A stretch of DNA of 64,000 bases, from contig OZ241850.1 of NCBI GenBank assembly GCA_965203045.1, forward strand, positions 1,302,001 to 1,366,000. The letters run 5' to 3'. Within the stretch, counting starts at the first letter, position 1. Every line of letters starts with the position of its first letter. This document shows, piece by piece, positions 27,729 through 36,127 of this stretch. The translations under genes were made by a program, and so were the position numbers. Source of the DNA: G965203045 sp965203045. Lineage in GTDB: Bacteria; Pseudomonadota; Gammaproteobacteria; PS1; Pseudothioglobaceae. The notes beneath the pieces were generated by a model that made no database searches, was not told where the DNA came from, and saw only the letters and a program-made list of their open reading frames with translations.

Positions 27729-28999
27729 TTTACTTTTGATCTATTCTGTTTCATTGATTCAAAAAATTCATCATTAGTTTTAGTTAATTTCAAACGCTCT
27801 AGTAAAAATTCGCCAGCTTCAATAGTATCCATTGGGTGTAAAAATTTGCGTAGCACCCACATTTTTTGTAATTCCGCTTCATTGGTTAATAATTCCTCGC
27901 GGCGTGTGCCAGAAGCGTTGACGTTAATAGCAGGAAATAGACGTTTTTCCGCTAAGTGGCGGTCTAAGTGCAGCTCCATATTGCCTGTGCCTTTGAATTC
28001 TTGGTAAATTACCTCATCCATTTTAGAACCAGTATCAATAAGAGCGGTTGCAATAATAGTGATACTACCACCTTCTTCTAAGTTTCTTGCTGCTCCAAAA
28101 AAACGTTTTGGACGCTGTAACGCTGTTGCGTCTACGCCACCAGTTAGCACTCTACCCGACGCTGGGGAAATGGTGTTATAAGCTCGAGCTAATCTGGTAA
28201 TTGAGTCTAATAAAATCACTACATCTTTACCTTGTTCTGCCATACGTTTTGCTTTTTCAATGACCATTTCTGCTACTTGAATATGACGTTTGGCAGATTC
28301 ATCAAAGGTAGATGATATTACCTCGCCACGTACAGTACGCCGCATCTCAGTTACCTCTTCTGGCCGTTCATCAATTAATAGTACCATCAATTGGCATTGA
28401 GGGTAATTAACTGCCAATGAGGCGGCTATATTTTGCATAATCATTGTTTTACCAGCCTTGGGAGGCGCTACCAATAAACCACGTTGTCCTTTACCAAATG
28501 GTGAGATGAGGTCAATCATTCTAGCGGTAATATCCTCATTGCCACCGTTACCAATTTCAAGTTTTAGCCGTTGGTTGGGATTAACAGGTGTTAGGCTTTG
28601 GAAGGGGACACGTTTTTTTAAATTTTCTGCTTCCAGTTCATTAGCGCTAATAAGGTGCGATAGGGCAAAGTATTTTTCTCCTTTTTTGGGGGCGCGAATT
28701 TTGCCATAAACTAGGTCTCCTGGAAATAAGGAAAATTTGCGAATTTGATTGGGAGAGACATAAATATCATCTGCGCCGGAAGTATAGGAATCCTCTGATG
28801 AACGCAAAAAACCATATCCTTCTTGAAGTATGTCCAAAGTGCCATCACCAAAAATTTCTTCGTTATTTTGTGCTTTAGTTTTAAGGATGGTGAAAATTAA
28901 TTCTTGACGTTTAAATCTGGATACATCTTCAATATCTAAATCAGTAGCAATATCTAACAATTGCTCATGACTATGTTTTTTTAAATCTGATAAGTTCAT
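27725..28999 (-). CDS. rho: Transcription termination factor Rho
   Basis: Hexameric RNA helicase that ends transcription. 424 residues, close to E. coli (419). The N-terminal Rho-N and cold-shock-like RNA-binding domains (1-130, with GYGFLRS and YVSPNQIRKFSL) precede the ATPase: Walker A VAPPKAGKTM (about 178-187), Walker B DVVILLDSITRLAR, the Q-loop TGGVDATALQRPKRFFGAARN and the R-loop ATALIDTGSKMDEVIY. It is the first gene of the rho-lptF-def-fis-purH series; trxA lies upstream on the same strand, as in E. coli. Confidence 0.98.
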   Translation of the reverse strand: MNLSDLKKHSHEQLLDIATDLDIEDVSRFKRQELIFTILKTKAQNNEEIFGDGTLDILQEGYGFLRSSEDSYTSGADDIYVSPNQIRKFSLFPGDLVYGKIRAPKKGEKYFALSHLISANELEAENLKKRVPFQSLTPVNPNQRLKLEIGNGGNEDITARMIDLISPFGKGQRGLLVAPPKAGKTMIMQNIAASLAVNYPQCQLMVLLIDERPEEVTEMRRTVRGEVISSTFDESAKRHIQVAEMVIEKAKRMAEQGKDVVILLDSITRLARAYNTISPASGRVLTGGVDATALQRPKRFFGAARNLEEGGSITIIATALIDTGSKMDEVIYQEFKGTGNMELHLDRHLAEKRLFPAINVNASGTRREELLTNEAELQKMWVLRKFLHPMDTIEAGEFLLERLKLTKTNDEFFESMKQNRSKVK

Positions 29000-29014
29000 A
29001 AATATTATTCTAGG

Positions 29015-29030
29015 AGCGCCAATTGGCGCT
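29015..29030 (-). promoter_or_regulatory. Perfect 16-bp palindrome in the rho leader
   Basis: AGCGCC-AATT-GGCGCT, a GC-rich stem in an AT-rich gap, 15 bp upstream of the rho start on the transcribed strand. It is not followed by a T-run in the rho direction, so it is not a standard terminator for trxA. It lies where it could hinder ribosome access or bind a protein. The rest of the rho-trxA gap shows nothing else. Confidence 0.35.
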
Positions 29031-29146
29031 ATTGTGGTTGTAAAAAAATGATAAATATGGCATTTGCCACAGATAAATTCAAAATATGCTAATTACTAAT
29101 ATACTAACTGGTTATTCCTTTTGTTTTAGAGGTTATTAATTTTAAT

Positions 29147-29473
29147 TTATAAATGTTGGTCAATAAAACTACTTAATTCAAGCTTAGATAGTGCACCAGT
29201 TTTTGTTGCTTCAACCTCACCGTTTTTAAATAACAATAAACTGGGAATGCCTCGAATACCAAATTTAATTGGCGTTTTATCATTCTCATCAACATTAATC
29301 TTAGCAATGATTAATTTGCCTTTGTAATCATTCGCAATTTCTACAAGCACAGGAGCAATTGCCTTACAAGGGCCGCACCACTCTGCCCAAAAATCTATTA
29401 AAACCGGTAAAGGCTCGTTTAAAACATCCTCCTCAAATGAAGCGTCGCTAATATTTTTAATTTTATTACTCAT
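29147..29473 (-). CDS. trxA: Thioredoxin
   Basis: 108-residue thioredoxin 1, a cytoplasmic disulfide reductase. The active site FWAEWCGPCKAIAPVL lies at about 28-43, followed by KINVDEN and the cis-Pro loop GIRGIPSLLLFKNGE (about 73-87). Length and motifs are canonical. Upstream of rho on the same strand, with tRNA-Lys 29 bp away. Confidence 0.97.
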   Translation of the reverse strand: MSNKIKNISDASFEEDVLNEPLPVLIDFWAEWCGPCKAIAPVLVEIANDYKGKLIIAKINVDENDKTPIKFGIRGIPSLLLFKNGEVEATKTGALSKLELSSFIDQHL

Positions 29474-29502
29474 AAAGTATAACTTTTAAAAAAATAATAT
29501 TA

Positions 29503-29578
29503 TGGTGGGTCGTGAGCGATTCGAACGCTCGACCATCGGATTAAAAGTCCGGTGCTCTACCAGCTGAGCTAACGACCC
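29503..29578 (-). tRNA. tRNA-Lys (TTT)
   Basis: 76-nt cloverleaf on the minus strand, 5' GGGTCGTTAGCTCAGCTGG, anticodon loop CTTTTAA (anticodon TTT), T-arm GAGCGTTCGAATCGCTC, encoded CCA. It sits between ihfB and trxA, 5 bp from the ihfB stop. Confidence 0.97.
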
Positions 29579-29583
29579 TAAAC

Positions 29584-29874
29584 TTATCTCAGGTTAATAT
29601 TTTTAACCTCTTGCTTCAAAGACTTCCCCGCTTTGAAAAAAGGAATATACTTCTTAGAGATATTAATTTTCTCTAAAGTTTTTGGGTGTTTGCCAGCATA
29701 AGCCGCTCTAGTTTTAAGTGAAAAACTACCAAAACCACGAATTTCAACACCATTACCTTTAGCAACCGCTTCAATGATTTTTTCAGTAATCAGATTAACA
29801 CAGTCTTTAGCATCACGATAAGATAAACTATTGTGTCGTTCAAATAAGCGATTAACTAAGTCAGTTTTATTCAT
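29584..29874 (-). CDS. ihfB: Integration host factor subunit beta
   Basis: HU/IHF-family DNA-bending protein, about 96 residues from MNKTDLVNRLFERH; an ATG six codons upstream (29892) is an alternative start. The family core VEIRGFGSFSLKTRAAYAG leads to the DNA-intercalating arm with KHPKT, and FFKAGKSLK ends the arm. Its position immediately after rpsA is the conserved cmk-rpsA-ihfB order and supports IhfB over HU. The subunit partner ihfA is not in the window. Confidence 0.92.
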   Translation of the reverse strand: MNKTDLVNRLFERHNSLSYRDAKDCVNLITEKIIEAVAKGNGVEIRGFGSFSLKTRAAYAGKHPKTLEKINISKKYIPFFKAGKSLKQEVKNINLR

Positions 29875-29910
29875 TGTGTTTTTATTTGCCATTTTAATAA
29901 TTTTTAATTG

Positions 29911-31575
29911 TCAATTTCTTTTTAAAATATCACCTAAAGTAGCAACACTATTATTTGCGCCGGACTTGTTATTATAGTCTTTTAAGTTCTCTTCATGTTC
30001 ATATTGTTCTTTTTGTTTAGCACTAAGGGCGATTTTACGCGATTTACGTTCAATTTTAGTAATCATTGCTTCTACTTCATCGCCAATTGAAAACACATTT
30101 GTAGCTGAGTCGGTATGCTCTTGCGATATTTCAGATACTTTAAGATAGCCACTAACTCCTGATGCCAGAGTTATAGTTGCTCCTTTATCATCAACAGCGC
30201 TTACTTGTCCTTTGACAATACTATTTTTGGGGTTAGCAGCTATATATAAGCCGAAGCTGTCTTGATTAAGCTGTTTGATACCTAAAGAAATACGTTCTTT
30301 TTCCGCATCAATATTAAGCACGATAGTTTCTATTTCTTGGCCTTTTTTGTAGTTAGAAATTACACTTTCACCGCGGTCTTCCCAGGAAATATCCGCCAGA
30401 TGCACCAGACCGTCAATGCCGCCGTCTAAACCAACAAAAAGACCAAAATCAGTAATAGATTTAATCTCGCCTTTGAGTTTATCTCCTTTTTTGTATTTTG
30501 CATCAAAGGAGTCCCAAGGGTTTTCTTTGGCTTGTTTTATGCTCAAAGAAATGCGCGCCTTTTCTTCATCAACATCAAGGATAACCACTTCAACTTCTTG
30601 CCCAAGTCTGACAAACTTAGCGGGTCTTGCATTATGATTTGTCCAGTCTAATTCACTCATATGCACTAGACCTTCAATGCCATCTTCAATAGTAACAAAA
30701 GCGCCATAATCGGTGAGATTAGATACTGTTCCTGATACTTTTTTACCAATTGGCAAACGTTGTGTAATATTTTTCCAAGGACTATCGTTTAATTGTTTTA
30801 AACCTAGTGAAATACGAGCATTTTCTTTTTCAACACTTAATACCTTAACTTTAATTTTATCACCAATATTGAGTTTTTCTGAGGGGTGATTAACACGTTG
30901 CCAAGCAATATCGGTAATGTGTAATAAGCCGTCAACACCGCCTAGGTCAATAAAAGCCCCATAATTTGCTAAATTTTTGACGATGCCTTCAATAACACTT
31001 CCCTGCTCTAGCGAATCTACTAATGCTTCGCGGTCAGAAGCGCTGGCTTTTTCTAAGACTGCGCGACGGGAGATAACAATATTATTACGCACTTCGTCCA
31101 TTTTAATCACCAAAGCTTCTACCTCCTGACCTTCTAAATAACTAAAATCTTTAACTGGATAAACATCAATTAGTGACCCTGGTAAAAATGCTTTTATCAT
31201 ACCAATTTCAACCGTCAATCCACCTTTAACTCTACCGGTTACTAAACCTGTGATTGGAGTTTTATTTTCCATTGCTTTGTTTAGTTCTTGCCAAGATTTA
31301 ATCATTTTGGCTTTCTCACGTGATAACAAAGTGTGACCTAAGCCATCATCTTCTATGTCTAGTGCAACTTCAACCGTATCACCGACTACAACTTCTAGTT
31401 TGCCATCGTTAGTTTTAAATTGACTAATAGGGACAAAGCCTTCCGATTTTAAACCAACATTAATAACAACTCTATCGCTACCGATTTCTAAGACAGTGCC
31501 CATGATTAAGCTACCAGGCTTGGAGTTATTTTCAGCAATGTTATCTTCAAATAATTGCGCAAATGATTCAGACAT
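29911..31575 (-). CDS. rpsA: 30S ribosomal protein S1
   Basis: mRNA-binding ribosomal protein needed to start translation on most messages. 554 residues, near E. coli (557), with six S1/OB repeats. Repeats 3-5 show the classic GAFIDLGGVDGLLHITDI, GAFVTIEDGIEGLVHMSEL and GLFVGLDGGIDGLVHLADI signatures. Repeats 1-2 are the ribosome-binding, less typical ones. The tail is short and polar. cmk lies upstream and ihfB downstream, the conserved order. Confidence 0.98.
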   Translation of the reverse strand: MSESFAQLFEDNIAENNSKPGSLIMGTVLEIGSDRVVINVGLKSEGFVPISQFKTNDGKLEVVVGDTVEVALDIEDDGLGHTLLSREKAKMIKSWQELNKAMENKTPITGLVTGRVKGGLTVEIGMIKAFLPGSLIDVYPVKDFSYLEGQEVEALVIKMDEVRNNIVISRRAVLEKASASDREALVDSLEQGSVIEGIVKNLANYGAFIDLGGVDGLLHITDIAWQRVNHPSEKLNIGDKIKVKVLSVEKENARISLGLKQLNDSPWKNITQRLPIGKKVSGTVSNLTDYGAFVTIEDGIEGLVHMSELDWTNHNARPAKFVRLGQEVEVVILDVDEEKARISLSIKQAKENPWDSFDAKYKKGDKLKGEIKSITDFGLFVGLDGGIDGLVHLADISWEDRGESVISNYKKGQEIETIVLNIDAEKERISLGIKQLNQDSFGLYIAANPKNSIVKGQVSAVDDKGATITLASGVSGYLKVSEISQEHTDSATNVFSIGDEVEAMITKIERKSRKIALSAKQKEQYEHEENLKDYNNKSGANNSVATLGDILKRN

Positions 31576-31643
31576 ATTTTTATTGTAATGCTAAACTAAC
31601 TTAACTACTTAGCGGATTAAGATAAATTAGTTGGGGTTATTAA

Positions 31644-32381
31644 TCAAGTATTTTTCCGCAAAAATACACTATACACTTCCTTTAAAACCCCAGTAATGCT
31701 TAAATTATTAGTATTGATAATAACTGCATCTGCCGCGGGTTTTAGCGGTGATTCAGGGCGGTTTTTATCGCGTTTATCACGTCTAGCAATTTCTGCCTTA
31801 ACCTGCAAGAATTCAGCCGCTAAAGCGTTATTTTGCTCTAAATTAAATGATAAATTACGCAAAAAAGAATCAATTTTACTATTATTTTTATCTAAATGCA
31901 ATTGTTTAAAGCGCCTTTTTGCACGTTCTTTGCTACTAGCGGTTAAAAAAAACTTAAATTTTGCCTTGGGAAACACTACTGTTCCCATGTCTCTGCCATC
32001 AGCAACTAAGCCCTTAGCGCTTGCAAAATTGCGTTGCTTTTGTAATAAAGATTGTCTTATACTCTTTAATTTAGCAATTTTAGAGGCAAATTCTCCGCAA
32101 GATTGGGACCTTAATTGTTTTGATACTTCTTTGCCGTTTAAATAAACATTTAATAATCCTTGCTTGTTGTTGGTTTTAAAACTAATATTTAATTTATTTG
32201 CCAGTTTTACTAAGTTGGCTTTATCGTCATTACTTATATCATTGTCAATGGCGCTTAGGGCAAGAGCACGATAAATAGCACCGCTATCCAATAAGTCCCA
32301 GCCTAGTTTAGTAGCAATAAGTCTAGTAACTGTGCCTTTACCAACACCACTTGGTCCATCAATTGTTAATATTTTATCCAT
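31644..32381 (-). CDS. cmk: Cytidylate kinase
   Basis: Phosphorylates CMP and dCMP. 245 residues, slightly longer than E. coli (227), with a lysine-rich insert near 165-190. P-loop GPSGVGKGT (about 8-16), LDSGAIYRALA, the VADGRDMGTVVFP block (about 130-142) and RDKRDKNRPESPLKPAADA near the C-terminus are diagnostic. First gene of cmk-rpsA-ihfB and divergent from kdsD. Confidence 0.96.
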   Translation of the reverse strand: MDKILTIDGPSGVGKGTVTRLIATKLGWDLLDSGAIYRALALSAIDNDISNDDKANLVKLANKLNISFKTNNKQGLLNVYLNGKEVSKQLRSQSCGEFASKIAKLKSIRQSLLQKQRNFASAKGLVADGRDMGTVVFPKAKFKFFLTASSKERAKRRFKQLHLDKNNSKIDSFLRNLSFNLEQNNALAAEFLQVKAEIARRDKRDKNRPESPLKPAADAVIINTNNLSITGVLKEVYSVFLRKNT

Positions 32382-32424
32382 CGCACATAGTATAAAATGT
32401 TAATTACTACTTAAGGAGTAAAAT

Positions 32425-33387
32425 GTGGATTCTTTAATCAAAACTGCTAAGCGAGTTATTAATATTGAAAAGCAGGCCATTGCCGACTTGGAAAATAAAT
32501 TAGATAATAACTTTATTTCTGCTTGTAAATTGATTAAGAAGTGTCAAGGCAAGGTGGTATTAATTGGAATGGGTAAGTCTGGACACATTGCTCGCAAAAT
32601 TGCCGCTACCTTTGCCAGCACTGGGACACCGTCTTTTTTCATCCATCCTGCTGAAGCTGGCCATGGTGATTTAGGAACCATCAATATTAATGATATAGTA
32701 ATTGCTATTTCTTATTCTGGGAATAATGATGAAATTTTAATACTATATCCTCTTATTAAAAGATTAGGAGTACCTATTATTAGCATTACAGGTAATCCTA
32801 AGTCTGCTATTGCACAAAAAGCGGATAATCACTTAGACATTGGTGTTAGTAAAGAAGCTTGTCCGCATAATTTAGCCCCTACCGCTTCTACTACCGCCGC
32901 TCTTGTTATTGGCGATGCTTTAGCGATTAGTTTACTAGAAGATAAGGGTTTTAGTACTGATGATTTTGCTCGCACTCATCCTAGCGGCGTTTTGGGTAGA
33001 CGTTTGTTAACTTTAGTTGCTGATGTGATGCAAACAGAAGGTGGTATTCCTGTAGTTAAGCCTGATTTACCCTTAAGTGAGGTGTTATTAGTAATTAGTA
33101 GTAAACGAATGGGTTTTGTAATTGCCAGTAAAAATAAGCAAGTGCTTGGTGTATTTACCGATGGCGACTTGCGACGTGTTTTAGAAAAAAATCTTGATTT
33201 CACCAAGCTTACAATGCAACAAGTAATGCGCAAAAATTGTAAGACTATTTGTGCTGATAAACCTGCTGTCCTAGCAGCTGAGATGATGGATAAATACAAG
33301 ATAAATGCTCTGCCGGTTATTGACCGTAGGCAACATTTGGTAGGCGCTGTTAATACCCATCACCTATTAGCTGCAAAAATTATCTAA
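32425..33387 (+). CDS. kdsD: Arabinose-5-phosphate isomerase
   Basis: Converts ribulose-5-phosphate to arabinose-5-phosphate, the precursor of the LPS sugar Kdo. 320 residues: a SIS domain (about 35-170, with GMGKSGHIARKIAATFASTG and the HPAEAGHGDLG block) and two CBS domains (about 200-320). The start is GTG at 32425, chosen because AAGGAG at 32413-32418 is spaced 6 nt from it. An ATG two bases earlier is out of frame. Divergent from cmk. Confidence 0.95.
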   Translation: MDSLIKTAKRVINIEKQAIADLENKLDNNFISACKLIKKCQGKVVLIGMGKSGHIARKIAATFASTGTPSFFIHPAEAGHGDLGTININDIVIAISYSGNNDEILILYPLIKRLGVPIISITGNPKSAIAQKADNHLDIGVSKEACPHNLAPTASTTAALVIGDALAISLLEDKGFSTDDFARTHPSGVLGRRLLTLVADVMQTEGGIPVVKPDLPLSEVLLVISSKRMGFVIASKNKQVLGVFTDGDLRRVLEKNLDFTKLTMQQVMRKNCKTICADKPAVLAAEMMDKYKINALPVIDRRQHLVGAVNTHHLLAAKII

Positions 33388-33422
33388 AACCCTGTAAAAA
33401 AATATTACAAAAAGCCTCCTTC

Positions 33423-33437
33423 TTGCTCACTGAGCAA
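33423..33437. promoter_or_regulatory. Dyad TTGCTCA-C-TGAGCAA upstream of msrP
   Basis: Perfect 7-bp inverted repeat around a single base, 53 bp before the preferred msrP start. No T-run follows in the plus direction, so an operator is more likely than a terminator, but no known site is matched. Confidence 0.3.
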
Positions 33438-33490
33438 TGATTTCTACAATGGCACACTTTTTAAATATTAGATGTAGTAAAATTGGATTC

Positions 33491-34444
33491 ATGGCACAAA
33501 TTTTGCAACAAAAAGAACACTTAGTAACTGACGAAGCTGATTATCTAAATCGTAGGCAGTTTATAAAAGCTGGTGCTGCGCTTGGTGCGTTTGGTGTCTC
33601 TGGGCTTAAAGTAGCTGCTGAGGGGCAGCATTTAGGGCAGTTTGAAAGTGTTAAAAAGACCGATTATGGCAAAGGTTTGGAACCGCATACTTTAAGACAA
33701 ATCAGTAATTATAATAATTTTTATGAGTTTGGTTTAGATAAGCGAGACCCAGCTAAAAATGCTCATACTTTAAAGACTAAACCTTGGCATATCAAGGTTA
33801 GCGGGCATTGTGCCAAACCTGGTGATTATGACCTAGAGGATTTTATTAAGCCCCATCAATTAGAAGAGAGGATTTATCGTTTTCGCTGTGTGGAAGCGTG
33901 GTCAATGGTAATTCCATGGTTGGGGATTTCTTTAGCTGATACTATCAAGCATTTTCAACCAACTAGTAAAGCAAAGTTTGTTAAATTTAAAACCCTTTAT
34001 AACCCTAAGCAAATGCCGGGGCAAAGACGTCCTTATTTAGATTGGCCCTATGTAGAGGGTTTGACTATGCCTGAGGCGATGAATGATCTGTCGTTATTAG
34101 TAGTAGGTTTATATGGTAAAGTGCTACCTAATCAAAATGGCGCTCCTATTCGCTTGATTGTGCCGTGGAAATATGGATTTAAAAGTATTAAGTCTGTAGT
34201 TAGTATGGAATTTAGTGATAAAATGCCTAAAAGTTCTTGGAATCTACAAGCGCCGCAAGAATATGGGTTTTATGCTAATGTTAATCCCAAAGTTGACCAC
34301 CCTCGCTGGTCGCAAGCCCGAGAGCGCATTATTGGTAAAGGAAGTTTTTTTAAACCTGCTAAACGTGATACTGAGCTTTTTAATGGCTATGGTACACAAG
34401 TTGCTTATCTTTACAAAGGATTGAATTTAAAACGCAATTTTTAA
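33491..34444 (+). CDS. msrP: MsrP (YedY) molybdopterin protein-methionine-sulfoxide reductase subunit
   Basis: Periplasmic molybdenum-cofactor enzyme that repairs oxidised methionines. About 317 residues from MAQILQQKEHLV; an in-frame ATG 54 bp upstream (33437) gives a less likely long form. A Tat signal, NRRQFIKAGAALGAFGVSG, fits export of a folded cofactor protein. The family core is strongly conserved: SNYNNFYEFGLDK, RFRCVEAWSMVIPWLG (the Cys is the Mo ligand), PWKYGFKSIKS and EYGFYANVNPKVDHPRWSQ. The haem membrane partner msrQ is not adjacent. Confidence 0.95.
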   Translation: MAQILQQKEHLVTDEADYLNRRQFIKAGAALGAFGVSGLKVAAEGQHLGQFESVKKTDYGKGLEPHTLRQISNYNNFYEFGLDKRDPAKNAHTLKTKPWHIKVSGHCAKPGDYDLEDFIKPHQLEERIYRFRCVEAWSMVIPWLGISLADTIKHFQPTSKAKFVKFKTLYNPKQMPGQRRPYLDWPYVEGLTMPEAMNDLSLLVVGLYGKVLPNQNGAPIRLIVPWKYGFKSIKSVVSMEFSDKMPKSSWNLQAPQEYGFYANVNPKVDHPRWSQARERIIGKGSFFKPAKRDTELFNGYGTQVAYLYKGLNLKRNF

Positions 34445-34690
34445 GCGCTGATAAACTTGTTAGGTAGTAAATCATTAGTTAACTTTATAGAACAATTTAG
34501 GGTTTGGGAGTTGGCAATAAAAGCAATAGCGTCAAAAATGCCAACTAACACTAAATCTCTTAGCACAATAATGGCACTATAATTGCTAATTTAGGAAGGA
34601 TGATTTCAGCATCAAAATTAGTAATACTAGCATCCGTGAAATAAACTTAAATAAAACCACTAGCATTTGAAGTTAAGGTAGATGTAGTTG
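34441..34690 (-). pseudogene. Possible decayed gene remnant, minus strand
   Basis: The 448-bp gap between msrP and ubiE has no intact gene. On the minus strand a frame reads VLRDLVLVGIFDAIAFIA and ends with LLPNKFISA and a stop at 34441, overlapping the msrP stop. Upstream, a different frame gives ITNFDAEIILPKLAII, and the two join through a 2-base shift; further upstream there is an in-frame stop. The hydrophobic RD-LVLVG pattern recalls CDP-alcohol phosphatidyltransferases, but the match is weak. 34691-34892 is AT-rich and holds only a weak inverted repeat. Confidence 0.25.
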
Positions 34691-34802
34691 TTTGCTTATA
34701 TTGGAATTTAATTGTTAGGCAAGAGATTGATCAATGATGGGTTTTTAGTTAAATTTTTTCAAATAAATGCTAGTAGTAAGAATTAGGTTTAAAAAAATTA
34801 AA

Positions 34803-34826
34803 AATGATACTATGATTGTTATCATT
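34803..34826. promoter_or_regulatory. Inverted repeat upstream of ubiE, weakly Fur-box-like
   Basis: AATGATA and TATCATT arms of 7 bp are separated by 10 bp, about 75 bp before ubiE. By eye, the 19 bp starting at 34811 match 13 positions of the Fur consensus, which is not decisive in such AT-rich DNA. Confidence 0.2.
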
Positions 34827-34898
34827 ATAAAAACGCTTATTTCGCTCATATATTATTGTTTAAAATATCAGCTTTAATTATTTTTTTTATAAGTGGTG

Positions 34899-35639
34899 AT
34901 GAAAACAACTACTGATTTTGGATTTAAGCAAGTGAAAACTAAACAAAAGCAAAATTTAGTGCGTGATATTTTTGATTCGGTTGCGGATAATTATGACTTA
35001 ATGAATGATGTTCTATCTTTGGGGATACATCGTTTATGGAAAGATTACGCCTTGGCCCATAGCGGCTTGCAGCGTGGCGATAAGGTGCTTGATATTGCTG
35101 GTGGCAGTGGCGATATGGCAAAGCGCTTTGTTAAAAAAGTAGGCAAAGATGGACAAGTAGTTTTAACTGATATTAACTATGCAATGCTTACAAAAGGGCG
35201 AGAAAAGATGCTCAATAATGGCCTTAGCCATATTAAATACGTACAATTAAGCGCTGAAGCTTTATCATTTGGGAACAGGAGTTTTGATTGTGTGTGTATT
35301 GCTTTTGGTTTGAGGAATATGACTGATAAAAACAAAGCGCTAAGTGAGGCCTATAGAGTCTTAAAAGTTGGCGGTCGCTTATTGGTGTTGGAATTTTCCA
35401 AAGTAGAGAACTGGCTTGTTAATAAGGTTTACGAAGCCTATTCATTTAATATTATGCCTAAATTAGGCGGTTTGATTGCTGGAGATGAACGTAGTTATCA
35501 GTATTTGGCTGAGTCTATTGATAAACATCCTAATCAACAAAGTTTAGAACAGATGTTTAAAGACGCTGGTTTTAGTTTGTGCGAATATCATAATTTAACT
35601 TGTGGTATTGTGGCGCTGCACAAAGGAATTAAGCAATGA
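34899..35639 (+). CDS. ubiE: Ubiquinone/menaquinone C-methyltransferase UbiE
   Basis: SAM-dependent C-methylation of the quinone ring. 246 residues from ATG at 34899; two GTG codons just upstream are alternatives. SAM motif I is VLDIAGGSGDMA (about 68-79). Family blocks include VRDIFDSVADNYDLMNDVLSLGIH at the N-terminus (first 15 residues: VRDIFDSVADNYDLM), CVCIAFGLRNMTDK, and YQYLAESIDKHPNQ near the end. Overlaps ubiJ by 4 bp; ubiE-ubiJ-ubiB is the conserved order. Confidence 0.96.
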   Translation: MKTTTDFGFKQVKTKQKQNLVRDIFDSVADNYDLMNDVLSLGIHRLWKDYALAHSGLQRGDKVLDIAGGSGDMAKRFVKKVGKDGQVVLTDINYAMLTKGREKMLNNGLSHIKYVQLSAEALSFGNRSFDCVCIAFGLRNMTDKNKALSEAYRVLKVGGRLLVLEFSKVENWLVNKVYEAYSFNIMPKLGGLIAGDERSYQYLAESIDKHPNQQSLEQMFKDAGFSLCEYHNLTCGIVALHKGIKQ

Positions 35640-36127
35640 TAATCGCCGTTACTGCTGAGAAATTTGTTAATCACTTATTACGAATTGATAGTGATATTGA
35701 TGTTGGTTTATTACAACAAAAAAATATCTTCCTAAATGTTGTTAATGCTCCTATTGCTTGGCATATTTGGGTTTATAAGCGCAGAGTTAGTATATTATCA
35801 CAAATACAAACAGATGTTAATTATGACTTAGAGATGAGCTTTACTAAGCAAGGCGTGTTGGGCTTAATTAAGCAAAAACCTAGTAAAGAATTATTAAATA
35901 CTGACCAAGTCAAAGTCATAGGTGATGTTAAAATTGCCCAAGCAGTATTGGATTTTGTAGCGCAATTAAATATAAATTATCAAGAAATAGTGGAGTATTT
36001 TGCTGGCCAGACAGCCGCTAGCAGCGTTAATAGCTGTGTCCAATTTATTAAGCAAAACCCACCACCACAACCATTCATTGATTTAGGTAAAAAAGGCTTA
36101 GAGAAAATTGAACAACTTGTGTTATGA
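35636..36127 (+). CDS. ubiJ: Ubiquinone biosynthesis accessory factor UbiJ
   Basis: 163-residue SCP2-domain protein. UbiJ binds the quinone intermediates for the soluble Ubi complex. Sequence is weakly conserved, as is usual for UbiJ: an SCP2-like beta/alpha fold over the first ~110 residues, with VKVIGDVKIAQAVLDFV as the best-conserved segment, and a helical tail. The identity rests mainly on its place between ubiE and ubiB, with 4-bp overlaps on both sides. Confidence 0.88.
   Translation: MIIAVTAEKFVNHLLRIDSDIDVGLLQQKNIFLNVVNAPIAWHIWVYKRRVSILSQIQTDVNYDLEMSFTKQGVLGLIKQKPSKELLNTDQVKVIGDVKIAQAVLDFVAQLNINYQEIVEYFAGQTAASSVNSCVQFIKQNPPPQPFIDLGKKGLEKIEQLVL

Noticed and set aside
31696..32145. 149-codon plus-strand frame opposite cmk
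   Set aside because: Fully contained in cmk on the other strand; translation looks like a random Leu/Ser-rich shadow.
34811..34829. Fur box controlling ubiE
   Set aside because: Only 13 of 19 consensus positions match, not persuasive in AT-rich DNA; kept as a weak repeat only.
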